Source: an uncultured Pseudomonadota bacterium
Lineage (GTDB): Bacteria > Pseudomonadota > Alphaproteobacteria > RF32 > CAG-239
DNA: 64,000 nucleotides
Direction of reading: 5' to 3'
Assembly (NCBI GenBank): GCA_902761535.1
Contig: CACWKS010000005.1
Span: 16,610 to 80,609 of the forward strand
Part shown: one piece after another, positions 27,524 to 35,979 of the stretch
Position numbering within the stretch: the stretch's first letter is position 1
How the letters are laid out: every line of letters begins with the position of its first letter
Notes under the pieces: generated by a model
What the model was told of the DNA's origin: nothing
The model's input: the letters and a program-made list of their open reading frames with translations, nothing else
The model's database searches: none
Made by a program: the position numbers and the translations under genes

Positions 27524-27552
27524 TTGCATTTTAAATTTTTGCGTGCTAGAAA
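27524..27552 (+). promoter_or_regulatory. Promoter of rpsU
   Basis: TTGCAT (27524-27529) and TAGAAA (27547-27552) are 17 bases apart, about 50 bases upstream of the rpsU start. Confidence 0.5.
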
Positions 27553-27604
27553 AGCAAAAAATGAATTTTAACCCATAATTTATTGATGAAATGAGGTGAT
27601 TTAA

Positions 27605-27811
27605 GTGGTTCAGGTTACTGTTATCGGCAATGATGTTGGTCAGTCACTCAAAGTTTTGAAGAAAAAAATGCAACGTGAAGGTATCTTCCGCGAGATGAAA
27701 TTGCGCCGTTGTCATGAAAAAAATTCTGAGAAAAAGGCTCGCCGTCAAGCCGAAGCTGTTCGCCGTGCTCGCAAGCAATTACGCAAACGCTTAGATACTG
27801 AAGGCTTCTAG
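27605..27811 (+). CDS. rpsU: 30S ribosomal protein S21
   Basis: 68-aa basic protein of the small ribosomal subunit, recognised by the block [25 protein letters not shown] (quoted in part: [13 protein letters not shown]) and the Arg/Lys-rich C-terminal helix [18 protein letters not shown]. It starts with GTG, preceded by GAGG at a proper distance. It is a single gene with its own promoter and terminator; the usual neighbours dnaG and rpoD are not here. Confidence 0.95.
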   Translation: MVQVTVIGNDVGQSLKVLKKKMQREGIFREMKLRRCHEKNSEKKARRQAEAVRRARKQLRKRLDTEGF

Positions 27812-27830
27812 TCCTATCCTTTCTTATCAA

Positions 27831-27862
27831 AAAGCACCGATTGCATTATCGGTGCTTTTTTT
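27831..27862 (+). terminator. Intrinsic terminator of rpsU
   Basis: An 11-bp perfect stem (27831-27841 with 27848-27858), 6-base loop and a T run. Confidence 0.9.
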
Positions 27863-27863
27863 G

Positions 27864-27891
27864 TTGCATTTTATCATTATCCGATTATTAT
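27864..27891 (+). promoter_or_regulatory. Promoter of the structured RNA/HTH unit
   Basis: TTGCAT (27864-27869) and TATTAT (27886-27891), 16 bases apart, follow the rpsU terminator directly. Transcription would start near 27899. Confidence 0.5.
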
Positions 27892-27898
27892 ATTTCTT

Positions 27899-28054
27899 AC
27901 TTGAAGGGTATTCCTTTGAGCGGAGCTTCGAAACTTCACAAAGTATCATAACTCCTCTTATGGGGAGCCGGTGGAATATATTGAATACACCGGGCTGTTT
28001 TACTTTGGCAGTTTCGAACTCCCCACCTTGTTTTTTTATGCAAGGTGGTTTTGT
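27899..28054 (+). ncRNA. Structured RNA with terminator, able to pair with the next gene's ribosome-binding site
   Basis: A long interrupted hairpin is closed by GGAGCTTCGAAACT (27922-27935) pairing with AGTTTCGAACTCC (28010-28022), 13 bp with one bulged C. Inside are AAAGT/ACTTT, CTCC/GGAG and CCGGTG/CACCGG. A terminator follows: CCACCTTG (28023-28030), CAAGGTGG (28041-28048), TTTTGTTT. The segment 28012-28025 can alternatively pair over 14 bases (one G-U) with 28071-28084, which contains the GGGGAG ribosome-binding site of the HTH gene. At about 155 bases with an interrupted long stem, a 6S-like RNA is another reading. Confidence 0.55.
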
Positions 28055-28087
28055 TTAATCGAAACTTTTATGGGGAGTTTGAAATTA

Positions 28088-28312
28088 ATGAGCAGCATTT
28101 TTAATGTTAACGGAGCTGTGCGCCGCGAATTAGGCGAGCAGCTTTGGCGCATCCGCCGCGACAAACAACTAAAATTAAGCAGCGTTTCTAAAATCACGCA
28201 TATTCCTTTCGGAATTATCGACCGTATTGAACGCGGCAAATATTTTTCTTATCATGATTACGTTAAATTAGCCAAGCTTTACGATTGCAAAATCAAAATA
28301 TCGTTGGAATAA
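28088..28312 (+). CDS. Small XRE-type helix-turn-helix regulator
   Basis: 74-aa protein consisting of little more than a Cro/CI-like HTH: LGEQLWRIRRDKQLKLSSVSK then THIPFGIIDRIERGKYFSYH and VKLAKLYDCKIKISLE. The ATG at 28088 has GGGGAG 10 bases upstream. Upstream is a structured RNA ending in a terminator, with a segment complementary to this ribosome-binding site, so expression is likely controlled at the RNA level. Targets unknown. Confidence 0.75.
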   Translation: MSSIFNVNGAVRRELGEQLWRIRRDKQLKLSSVSKITHIPFGIIDRIERGKYFSYHDYVKLAKLYDCKIKISLE

Positions 28313-28318
28313 CCAAAA

Positions 28319-28356
28319 AAAGAGAGAAAGTCGTAAAACTTTCTCTCTTTGTCTTT
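28319..28356. terminator. Terminator between HTH gene and tig
   Basis: A 13-bp perfect stem (28319-28331 with 28338-28350) has A residues on the left and a T-rich tail on the right; it can serve both convergent genes. Confidence 0.85.
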
Positions 28357-28367
28357 TTTACAGTCAA

Positions 28368-29717
28368 TTATGCTGATTTTTTAGTCTTTTTTTCTTTGGG
28401 GTCATCTTCCATTTTATAAAGTTCCTCAACCGAAACTTTTTTCTCGTTCAACTTGGCCAAAGACAGTATATGGTCGATTATTTTTTCTTCAAAAATCGGT
28501 GCTTTCAAGGCTTCAACCGCATTTTTATTCTTGAGATAATAATCCAATACCATCTGCTCTTGTCCGGGATAACGACGAGCTTCGTTCATAATTGCCGCAT
28601 TGATATCTTCCGGCTTAATGGTAACTTTTGCATTCTGCCCGACCTCGGAAAGCAATAAGCCTAATTTTACTCTGCGTACGGCAATATCTTTGTATTCTTT
28701 CAACAAATCAGCCTCTTTCTTGGACTTTTCTTCCTCATCCAAACGTCCCATTTTCTTGGCCTGCTCATATTGTTGAACAATCGAATTATACTCGGCATCA
28801 ACCAACGAATTCGGAACCTCAAAGCTGTATTCTTTATCTAACTCATCCAACAGCTGACGTTTCAATTTCATTCTCGAAGCATTGTCATAATCAGCTTTAA
28901 TTCTTGATGACAAAGTCTCTTTGAGTTTATCCAAACTCTCTGCTCCCAAAGCTTTTGCCAATTCATCATTGATTTCAACTTCTTTCGGTTCGCGAACTTC
29001 TCTTACGCTGACGGCAAAAACCGCATCTTTACCGGCCAAATCTTTAGCATGATAATTATCGGGGAATTTAACCTTAACATCAACTTTGCTTCCCTCTGAC
29101 GAACCGATTAATTGATCTTCAAAACCGGGAATAAATGAATTTGAGCCCAACTCAAGCGGATAATCACTACCCTTACCGCCCTTAAATTCAACTCCGTCTA
29201 TCGATCCGACAAAGTCAATCATAACCGTATCACCTTTAGCCGCCTTTTTGCCGTCAACTTTTACGGTTTGTTTACGACTTTTGGCCAAATATGAAACCGC
29301 CTTATCAACTTCTTCGGCCGGAACATCGGCAGTCAATTTTTCCAAAGCAATCTTCGAAAAATCACCTAACTTGATTTCCGGTAAAACTTCAATATTTACT
29401 TCAAATTCCAGGTCTTTCCCCTCATCAAAGCTCAAAACTTTGACTGCCGGCTGATTAACCGGACGCAACTTGTTATTAGCGATTGCTTCGTTGGTTCCCT
29501 TGCGAATCATCTCATCCATAACTTCGCCCATAACCTCATTATGATATTTTTTCTTAATCATTGCCAAAGGAGCTTTACCGGCACGAAACCCTTGTATTTT
29601 AGCTCTTTTAGCAACATTTGCCAAACGCAAGTCATATTCTTTGGCAACATCGTTGTTATCGGCAACAACTTTATACGATTTATTTAAGCCGTTAGCTTTT
29701 AATTCGGTAACTTTCAT
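28368..29717 (-). CDS. tig: Trigger factor
   Basis: Ribosome-associated chaperone and prolyl isomerase. The N-terminal ribosome-binding loop is present as GFRAGKAPLAMIKKKY. The FKBP-type domain spans about 150-240, with GDTVMIDFVGSIDGVEFKGG and LGSNSFIPGFEDQLIG. The C-terminal helical arms follow, and a Lys-rich tail (DDPKEKKTKKSA) ends the chain. 449 aa is normal. In many bacteria clpP and clpX follow; here the HTH gene converges on it. A tRNA-Leu gene lies 57 bases upstream in the same direction. Confidence 0.97.
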   Translation of the reverse strand: MKVTELKANGLNKSYKVVADNNDVAKEYDLRLANVAKRAKIQGFRAGKAPLAMIKKKYHNEVMGEVMDEMIRKGTNEAIANNKLRPVNQPAVKVLSFDEGKDLEFEVNIEVLPEIKLGDFSKIALEKLTADVPAEEVDKAVSYLAKSRKQTVKVDGKKAAKGDTVMIDFVGSIDGVEFKGGKGSDYPLELGSNSFIPGFEDQLIGSSEGSKVDVKVKFPDNYHAKDLAGKDAVFAVSVREVREPKEVEINDELAKALGAESLDKLKETLSSRIKADYDNASRMKLKRQLLDELDKEYSFEVPNSLVDAEYNSIVQQYEQAKKMGRLDEEEKSKKEADLLKEYKDIAVRRVKLGLLLSEVGQNAKVTIKPEDINAAIMNEARRYPGQEQMVLDYYLKNKNAVEALKAPIFEEKIIDHILSLAKLNEKKVSVEELYKMEDDPKEKKTKKSA

Positions 29718-29773
29718 CTATACTCTCTTCTGTTAAAGTTAAACAATTTCATATCAAACTTTTCAATAACCTT

Positions 29774-29858
29774 TGGTGCGGGTGAAGGGACTTGAACCCC
29801 CACGCCTTGCGACATCAGATCCTAAGTCTGACGCGTCTACCAATTCCGCCACACCCGC
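29774..29858 (-). tRNA. tRNA-Leu, anticodon UAG
   Basis: Full cloverleaf on the minus strand: acceptor GCGGGTG/CACCCGC, Leu-type D arm GGCGGAATTGGTAGACGCG, anticodon arm TCAGACTTAGGATCTGA with loop CTTAGGA (anticodon TAG), a long class II variable arm, T loop GTTCAAG, discriminator A and an encoded CCA end. It reads CUN leucine codons. Confidence 0.97.
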
Positions 29859-30024
29859 TTTTGTCTGGTATCGAACATTTGACACAACAATAATTGCCTG
29901 AATACTACCTGTTTTTTTTAAATAATCAAGTATAAATTCACAATGCAAACAAAATTATTGTAATATGAATTTAACTTTTGTAATATACTCTTAAATAAAT
30001 TTTTTGATTCTGAGGTGTTTTAAT

Positions 30025-31383
30025 ATGATGATGTTATCCCGGCATTTTACAAAAATTCTGCTATCTGCCACCGCTTTAAGCTTGATTTCAGCCTGTGCCA
30101 CAGTTGATAAAAAAGATACTGACGAACCTTCCAATTGGTTTGTCCGCATGTTTGAGAAAGACGGACAATCTGATGCCGAAAAAGCATCTCTGGCTTACAT
30201 AAACGGCAACTTTGACCAAGCCTCGCAACTAGCCTCAGATTCGCTTAAGGATAACCCGCACAATCAATTGGCTTTATTGGTTGGTGCCTTATCGGCTGAA
30301 AAGTTGGTTCGTCCCGACAAAGCCCGCCAATATTATGAAGATCTAATTGCCATCAACGGCGAAGAAACTTCAATTTTAGGCACTCCTGACAATCAACCTC
30401 AAAAAATATCCGCTATAGCTAAAACTCGCTTGCACGCTTTAACTATCTCTCAAAATAATGTAGCCGTTAAAAATCAGGATGGTAACAAAACCTTTGCCGT
30501 TTCTCAACAAGCCAGCGCTCAACAAAATAAAAAGGCTATCAGCAAAGCCTTGGCTAAAAAATCACCTGCAGTTGCCCAAAAAACCAATATCGACAACCTG
30601 TTCCCCGGTGATCAGCAAAATATTGTCACTCGTTTCTTGATTCTCAAGGAATTAGCCGAAAAAGATTTCATCACTAAAGAAGAATTTTTATCGCGTCGTC
30701 AGGCTAATTTGGGCGGTTTGTTGCCATTAACTAACAAAGCTCCAGGAGTCGGCATTGATCAACCAGTTCCTTCTCCCGACTTAATTATCGAAAGATTGGA
30801 AATTCTCAAAGACGGAGTGGAAAATCGTGCCATTACTCCACGTGAATTTTCAGCCGAACGCGATGTTATTATCGAAGCTTTAATGTCGCCTAATCCGCGT
30901 TCGCACCTCAAAAACAAAGCACCATCTAAAAACATTCTTGATGCGGCCAGAGATTTGCGCCGACTGGAAGCTCTTTACAACATGGGATTGATTACTGAAT
31001 CCGAACGCATCAAAGAAAAAGAAGCAATTGAAAGATACCTAGGCATCAAACAAGCGGAACAAACAGCAAAAACCGCTCCGGCAACTACTGTTTTGCCCGC
31101 CGTTCAAGTTGTCTCTCCGTCCGGAGGGAGCGTGCCCGTATCCGAAACAGCTCCTTTGACGGTTAAAGTAGCCGTTCCCGAACAGGTTCAGGTTCCGGCA
31201 GCCATAGTTGTTCCCGAACAGGTACAAATTCCCGCTACGGTAACAGCTCCGGCTCCGATTCAGGTTCCGGCCTCGGTTCAGGTAACCGCTCCGGCAGCTT
31301 TTGAAATGACTGCTCCGGCAGCATCTGTTCCCGCAGCTGCAACCACAGATCCTGCCTCGCCTAACGTTAGCAGTCCGTTTTAA
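30025..31383 (+). CDS. Lipoprotein with SHOCT-like repeats and Val/Pro/Ala tail
   Basis: 452-aa product with a signal peptide and lipobox LISAC, so it is membrane-anchored. A TPR-like stretch follows (YINGNFDQASQLASDSLKDN, residues about 55-110). Three short related modules come next: KELAEKDFITKEEFLSRR, KDGVENRAITPREFSAER and YNMGLITESERIKEKEAI, each with a hydrophobic helix, an Ile-Thr turn and an acidic helix, as in SHOCT motifs. The last 100 residues are a Val/Pro/Gln/Ala repeat (VPEQVQVPA and variants), probably an extended periplasmic stalk. GAGGTG precedes the ATG. Function unknown. Confidence 0.7.
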   Translation: MMMLSRHFTKILLSATALSLISACATVDKKDTDEPSNWFVRMFEKDGQSDAEKASLAYINGNFDQASQLASDSLKDNPHNQLALLVGALSAEKLVRPDKARQYYEDLIAINGEETSILGTPDNQPQKISAIAKTRLHALTISQNNVAVKNQDGNKTFAVSQQASAQQNKKAISKALAKKSPAVAQKTNIDNLFPGDQQNIVTRFLILKELAEKDFITKEEFLSRRQANLGGLLPLTNKAPGVGIDQPVPSPDLIIERLEILKDGVENRAITPREFSAERDVIIEALMSPNPRSHLKNKAPSKNILDAARDLRRLEALYNMGLITESERIKEKEAIERYLGIKQAEQTAKTAPATTVLPAVQVVSPSGGSVPVSETAPLTVKVAVPEQVQVPAAIVVPEQVQIPATVTAPAPIQVPASVQVTAPAAFEMTAPAASVPAAATTDPASPNVSSPF

Positions 31384-31389
31384 TGCAAT

Positions 31390-33174
31390 TTAAAAGTAAT
31401 ATCTGATCCCGAGCAAATATTCTTGGGTATTTTTGCCTTTGCTATCAATAAATTCACCGCTCAAAGCTGCTGCCCAATCGGTAGAAATGATATAGTTCAG
31501 CTCACCTTTGTAGCTGATTTGATTAAACAGTTTTTGCGTGGCAATTTGCGGCTCGGCCTCAACTAATGCACGCCAATTTCCTAAACTGACCAAAGCTCCG
31601 GCATTAAAGCTCAAAGCCCCATAAGAATTATGCGCTATTCCTCCGCCATAGCCTGCCCGATTATTTATTAAAGCAAACAACCGCAAGCTATCACCCAAAT
31701 CAACGGCTCCCCCGCCTCCGATTGTCAAATTGCCGACATAATGCTCATTTTCATTTTCCGGATTCTGCCAACGTTTGACATTCAAATCAATTTGAAACGA
31801 GGTAGGACGAAACATTGCATCAATCGGTGAAATCGAACGAATATTCAACACATCAAATTCCTGCAACACCAATTTATCCCGCTCATTATAATAACGCCAC
31901 TCTTGGTTCAAGAAATTTATCTGTGCCCCTTTAATCAACCCGAAATCATTATCGGTCAGTGATTGATAAGCCGGACGCAATTCCAATTTTTCAAACATCT
32001 CACCATTACGCTCCCCTGCTCCGACCACCAATCTCTTGGACTCATGTGCCTGCAAAGGCGACCTTCCCTCGCTTAATTCGGCAATACTTCCCTTATCCTT
32101 AAATCCGCTTCTGTTTCGCAACACCTCAAAACTCTGACGGCGATAATCACCTAATTCCAGTTTTTTTGCCACCCATTGATATTGCACAAATTGATAAGCT
32201 GTCTCCCAAACATCGGCTTTTTGTGCATCTTCCAGCTCATCTCCTAATTTATAATCTTTTGCTTTGATGGCTTTTTTATAAATCCCACGCTGATTATCGC
32301 TCATCATCTTATAGCGATGCTTAATTTTGTTTTGTCGTGACGGACGATAATTTACAGCTTTAACTAAATTATCTTGTCTGGCAACAGCCTTAAAACTGTC
32401 CAACGGAATTACCCAATTCTTGAACTGAGATGCCAAATGCAACTCCGGTTTCACCGCATCAATCATCTCTAACAGCATATACGAACAGTTGCGGCTGAAA
32501 AAATAATAACGTGACTGAGTTTGTCCTATCTCCCAAAGATGTGCTACCATAAAATCAAGCTCTTCCTGACTGAAATTAAGCGTCAACTCCCAAATATCCC
32601 GATTTTCAATATTATTGTATGTATTGATAATATCATAATAAGGTTTAACCGTAAAACCGCCGAAATAAAGCCCGAATAAACCTTTCAGTGCATAGGCCGC
32701 CCCCGCCTCTTCGCCGGTAAACGCTCCGTAATTTGCCCCATGCGCCAACATCTGCGTGCCTTTGCGTTTGGTATCAATTCTCAAAAGCGTATGTCCGAAC
32801 ATTGATGAAGGATTATTCATATAAGCATCGGTAAATAAAAGAGTTACGTCTTTCGGTTGCAAATCAGCTTTAAATTGATCGTATTCCTCGCATTTAGGAA
32901 AAGATTTTTTTGCCAATCCGCGCTTTTGCAAATATAAATATCGTGCCGGAAACACACATTGTTTTGCCGTATCATTTCCCTCAAACAATTCTACTGTTGC
33001 TTGCAATTCTGCTTCCGGATCGGTCTTGCCGTCTTCGCTCAAAAAGAAATTATCCGAGTCAATCGAGCTTTTCCCGTTTTGATAATGCCCCAACGCCAAC
33101 CACGCCTTATCAACTTCAGCAGCTGTGGCAGAAAAAGAAAAAAGCAAATAAAACAGAAAAAACAAATAGCGCAA
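31390..33174 (-). CDS. DUF4105 (Lnb-type periplasmic domain) protein with C-terminal barrel
   Basis: Exported 594-aa protein: signal peptide to about SATAA, then the DUF4105 region with NNPSSMFGHTLLRID, YALKGLFGLYFGGFTVKPYY and SRNCSYMLLEMIDAV. The conserved His, Asn and Cys recall papain-like/NlpC folds, but activity is unproven. The C-terminal 250 residues alternate as beta strands and end in GIRYYF, so an outer-membrane barrel is likely. Family members are common in proteobacteria without a settled function. The 3' end converges on the SHOCT-like lipoprotein gene with only 6 bases between. Confidence 0.85.
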   Translation of the reverse strand: MRYLFFLFYLLFSFSATAAEVDKAWLALGHYQNGKSSIDSDNFFLSEDGKTDPEAELQATVELFEGNDTAKQCVFPARYLYLQKRGLAKKSFPKCEEYDQFKADLQPKDVTLLFTDAYMNNPSSMFGHTLLRIDTKRKGTQMLAHGANYGAFTGEEAGAAYALKGLFGLYFGGFTVKPYYDIINTYNNIENRDIWELTLNFSQEELDFMVAHLWEIGQTQSRYYFFSRNCSYMLLEMIDAVKPELHLASQFKNWVIPLDSFKAVARQDNLVKAVNYRPSRQNKIKHRYKMMSDNQRGIYKKAIKAKDYKLGDELEDAQKADVWETAYQFVQYQWVAKKLELGDYRRQSFEVLRNRSGFKDKGSIAELSEGRSPLQAHESKRLVVGAGERNGEMFEKLELRPAYQSLTDNDFGLIKGAQINFLNQEWRYYNERDKLVLQEFDVLNIRSISPIDAMFRPTSFQIDLNVKRWQNPENENEHYVGNLTIGGGGAVDLGDSLRLFALINNRAGYGGGIAHNSYGALSFNAGALVSLGNWRALVEAEPQIATQKLFNQISYKGELNYIISTDWAAALSGEFIDSKGKNTQEYLLGIRYYF

Positions 33175-33214
33175 ACTACAACATCCCCAAATTTATTCTA
33201 TAAAAACTCGGATA

Positions 33215-33256
33215 GTGGAATTTATAGAGTAATTTTAAAGGGCGATAAAATTCCAC
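33215..33256. repeat. Inverted repeat upstream of the DUF4105 gene
   Basis: GTGGAATTT (33215-33223) pairs perfectly with AAATTCCAC (33248-33256). It stands about 40 bases before the DUF4105 start and could be an operator or an RNA hairpin. Confidence 0.4.
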
Positions 33257-33264
33257 CGTTAAAT

Positions 33265-33383
33265 AATTCGAAGAACAGTTTAGATAGAGTGATTTAAAAA
33301 GCTCGGAAAATTTTAGTGTAGATATGCCTACATGAATTTTCCGAGCTGCATTAAATCGCTCTAGATGAGCTGTTATACGAATT
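33265..33383. repeat. Long palindrome, copy 1 of a dispersed family
   Basis: Nested inverted repeat with outer arms AATTCG/CGAATT (33265-33270, 33378-33383), then AACAG/CTGTT, GATTTA/TAAATC, GCTCGGAAAATT/AATTTTCCGAGC and TGTAG/CTACA. Its right edge touches the stop codon of the minus-strand DUF3015 gene. Core words AATTTTAGTGTA, TACATGAATTTT and GAGCTGCATTAAATC recur at 41.5 kb and 55.9 kb. Confidence 0.8.
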
Positions 33384-33384
33384 A

Positions 33385-33843
33385 TTAAGCCTTAGCAATT
33401 TGCATAACTGCCAAAGTCAAATCTACAGCATCAACATCATTGCTGGCAAACAAAACACCAAAGTTGTCTTGAATTTTAACTGCTAAAGTATTTTCATCAA
33501 CATTCAAAATACCGGCAACGGTTTTGATGGTCTCACCGTTTCCTTGAGCAGCATCATAAGCAAATTGCTCCATGTTGTTTTCTAAGAAAGCAAGCAACAT
33601 TCTTCCTGTTCCGCCGGTAATACGTCCGTTCGGATCACAACCCGAAGTACCGGTAGTGATACCGAAAGTTTGAGTTCCGAAAAATCCGTTGGTTGTAGCA
33701 GCCAAAACTTGCGGAATAATCCCCGATTGTCCGCGCCAAGCCATTGAACCCAAACCGCAACCGGTTGAATCATAAGCATTGGCATTGGTGCTTAAAGCCA
33801 AAACACCGGCAGCAACTGCCGAAAGAAGATAATTTTTTTTCAT
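33385..33843 (-). CDS. DUF3015-family exported protein
   Basis: 152-aa protein with signal peptide MKKNYLLSAVAAGVLALSTNANA and a mature part that opens with GCGLGSMAWRGQSG, followed by QVLAATTNGFFGTQTFGIT and a second Cys in SGCDP, the signature of DUF3015. A helical C-terminus follows. Two conserved Cys suggest a disulfide. It is periplasmic or surface-located, function unknown. The promoter side contains an inverted repeat TTAAACT/AGTTTAA (33893-33913); otherwise nothing clear is seen in the 286 bases before the divergent gene. Confidence 0.85.
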   Translation of the reverse strand: MKKNYLLSAVAAGVLALSTNANAYDSTGCGLGSMAWRGQSGIIPQVLAATTNGFFGTQTFGITTGTSGCDPNGRITGGTGRMLLAFLENNMEQFAYDAAQGNGETIKTVAGILNVDENTLAVKIQDNFGVLFASNDVDAVDLTLAVMQIAKA

Positions 33844-34129
33844 TAGTTCAATCTCCCAAAAAAATAACTTTACACAAACATGCTATCATATCTTAAACTT
33901 ATGTATAGTTTAATCATTGTCTTTTGCACACAAAAAATCCCTTTACCGTTGTCTGAGCGATTTTCGGATCCGCAATCATTATTCATAATCAATCTTCATT
34001 TTTTCTTAAACTCTGTGCAGAAAATCGATATACTTTTGCACAAGTGAATATTTTATTTGAAGTTAATATATTTTTAACCTAACATGATGTTAATTGATTG
34101 TATGCATATATTAACGTAGGAGATGGATA

Positions 34130-34924
34130 ATGAACATTGATGAGATTCTATTTAGCGATAATACACTCTTCAACTATATCGGATATGCTGCCGCATTAGC
34201 AACAATATTAACTTTTATCATTCAAATTATTAAAATTATTGAAAGCAAAAAAGTTACAAACTTATCAAGTTATATGTACACTATATACACTCTGAGCTTG
34301 ATTTGTTGGGCAACTTACGGTATTTTTATTGAAAATTGGTTGATTGTAGCTGCAAACCTTATTGCCTTTCCTTTCACTTTCACCATTTTATTGCTCATAT
34401 TATATTATGATGCCGAAGATAAGATTGAACGTGCTCGTCGCGATCCGTTAACTTATGTATTTAATCGTCAATACTTTGAACAAACAGTTCCTGTAAAAAT
34501 CGCTAAGGACAAAGCTAATAAGCAAGATTCAGCTATCTTGATGGTAGAAGTTAATGAATATAATGAAATTAAAAAGATGTATGGCGAAAAAGTTGCCAAT
34601 AAACTTTTGAAAACTGCCGGTAAATTCATGGAAAAGAACTTACGTGAAAGCGATGTTGTTGCTCGCTTGGATAAAAACCTGTTTGTTGCTTATTTATCTG
34701 AAGCCAATGGTAAATCTGCCGAAAGTGTTGCCAAACGTCTCAGTAAAGATGCTGAAAACGTCAAAATTCGCCTTGATCGTAATAATGAACAGAACGTTGA
34801 CCTTTCAATCGGCTTATGCACCACTCAAAAAGCTGACGATATGCAAGGCATGATGGTTAAAGCTCAAGAAGCCTTACAAGAGATAACAACTAAAAACAGA
34901 ACCAAAATAAAAATTGCTAAATAG
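34130..34924 (+). CDS. SemiSWEET-like membrane domain fused to a degenerate GGDEF domain
   Basis: 264-aa protein with three helices at about residues 12-35, 47-67 and 71-93. SKKVTNLSSYMYTIYTLSLI with WATYGIFIENWLIV is characteristic of SemiSWEET/PQ-loop sugar transporters. Residues 105-260 follow the GGDEF fold (RDPLTYVFNRQYF, LMVEVNEYNEIKKMYG, SDVVARLDKNLFVAYL), but the GGDEF signature is replaced by DKNLF at 181-185 and the metal-binding Asp by Glu/Asn. It therefore should not make cyclic-di-GMP; a sensing role is inference. GGAG lies before the ATG. Confidence 0.75.
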   Translation: MNIDEILFSDNTLFNYIGYAAALATILTFIIQIIKIIESKKVTNLSSYMYTIYTLSLICWATYGIFIENWLIVAANLIAFPFTFTILLLILYYDAEDKIERARRDPLTYVFNRQYFEQTVPVKIAKDKANKQDSAILMVEVNEYNEIKKMYGEKVANKLLKTAGKFMEKNLRESDVVARLDKNLFVAYLSEANGKSAESVAKRLSKDAENVKIRLDRNNEQNVDLSIGLCTTQKADDMQGMMVKAQEALQEITTKNRTKIKIAK

Positions 34925-34940
34925 CTCATACTTGTAAAAA

Positions 34941-34972
34941 AACAGCTGAAATTAAGTTTCAGCTGTTTTTTC
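34941..34972 (+). terminator. Intrinsic terminator of the SemiSWEET-GGDEF gene
   Basis: An 11-bp perfect stem (34941-34951 with 34957-34967) and 5-base loop lead into a T run; an A run on the left may also serve the opposite strand. Confidence 0.85.
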
Positions 34973-35022
34973 TTTTCTGATTTGTTCAATCACTTTTGAT
35001 GTCAACAGACAAAATTTGCTAC

Positions 35023-35820
35023 CTAAACTTCCTCCAAAAATTTTCTCAATAATAAGCTCAACTTACTGCCGGCTTGACCTACAATATTCAACACTTCTTT
35101 ATGATTCAAATTTTCGCCGCCTAAACCGGCACCCAAATTAGAAATAACCGAAAATCCCATAACTTCCATATCGAAATTAACCGCCGTAATCACTTCCGGC
35201 ACCGTGGACATTCCTACCGCATCAGCACCTAAATTGCGAAACATCCTCACTTCGGCCGGTGTTTCATAATTCGGCCCTAAAGCCATAATATACACGCCTT
35301 CAAACAAATTGATATTTTCCCGATTGGCAATTTCACGCACTTTTTGCCGCAAATCTGGTGTATAAACCGCACTCATATCCGGAAAATGAGGTCTTTTGCT
35401 AAAACCGACCAAAGGATTTTTACCGCTGAAATTGATATGATCGGCAATCATCATCAAACTGCCTGCCGGCATATCCTCTCGCAACGATCCGGCGGCATTA
35501 GTGGCAATAAAACGTTTTACCCCTAATTCTTTTAAATCTCTGGTTGACATGGTAATATACCGAGGATCCAACCCTTCATAAAGATGGGTGCGCCCAGCCA
35601 AACAAATTATCTTGTGCTTACCGACGGTTCCGGCATAAAGTCCGCCCTTATGCCCGGGAACTTCCGGTGTCGGACACCCCGGAATATCAGTATAAGGAAT
35701 AATTATCGGATCTTTAAGCCCATCTGTTAAATCGCTTAACCCCGAACCGAGAACGATTGCCGTATCCGGCACAAAACCATCTAGTCTTTCTTGCAAAAAT
35801 TCCAAATTGCCTTCGGACAT
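35023..35820 (-). CDS. Purine nucleoside phosphorylase, trimeric type
   Basis: Phosphorolysis of purine nucleosides to base and ribose-1-phosphate in the cytoplasm. Family II signatures: IVLGSGLSDL (phosphate loop), PGHKGGLYAG, LAGRTHLYEG, the base-binding ATNAAGSL, ALGPNYETPAEVRM and GMSTVPEVI. The Glu in NYETPAE and Asn in ISNLGAG occupy the base-recognition positions. 265 aa is normal. The name punA or deoD depends on specificity, which cannot be settled here. It complements the nearby adenine salvage genes. Confidence 0.93.
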   Translation of the reverse strand: MSEGNLEFLQERLDGFVPDTAIVLGSGLSDLTDGLKDPIIIPYTDIPGCPTPEVPGHKGGLYAGTVGKHKIICLAGRTHLYEGLDPRYITMSTRDLKELGVKRFIATNAAGSLREDMPAGSLMMIADHINFSGKNPLVGFSKRPHFPDMSAVYTPDLRQKVREIANRENINLFEGVYIMALGPNYETPAEVRMFRNLGADAVGMSTVPEVITAVNFDMEVMGFSVISNLGAGLGGENLNHKEVLNIVGQAGSKLSLLLRKFLEEV

Positions 35821-35935
35821 TATTTTTCTCCTTATCTGAAATCGCTTTTATCTCATCTAATGATTATTTTGCGGCTTTGTCAAACAAAAATTTTTAAGCC
35901 AACCCCATAATTACTAAACTGTTTTTTATCAAGTA

Positions 35936-35964
35936 TAAAAAAGTCCCGAGTCTGCACCCGGGAC
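35936..35964 (-). terminator. Intrinsic terminator of the 194-aa hypothetical gene
   Basis: On the minus strand GTCCCG (35964-35959) pairs with CGGGAC (35948-35943), followed by a T run; it sits just after the gene stop at 35980. Confidence 0.8.
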
Positions 35965-35979
35965 ATAGGAATTGTTATT

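Noticed and set aside
27961..28025. A tRNA-like or two-piece tmRNA structure (GGGGAG ... TTCGAACTCCCC)
   Set aside because: The supposed T arm has no proper stem, there is no CCA end, and the segment pairs better with 27922-27935 as a long hairpin.
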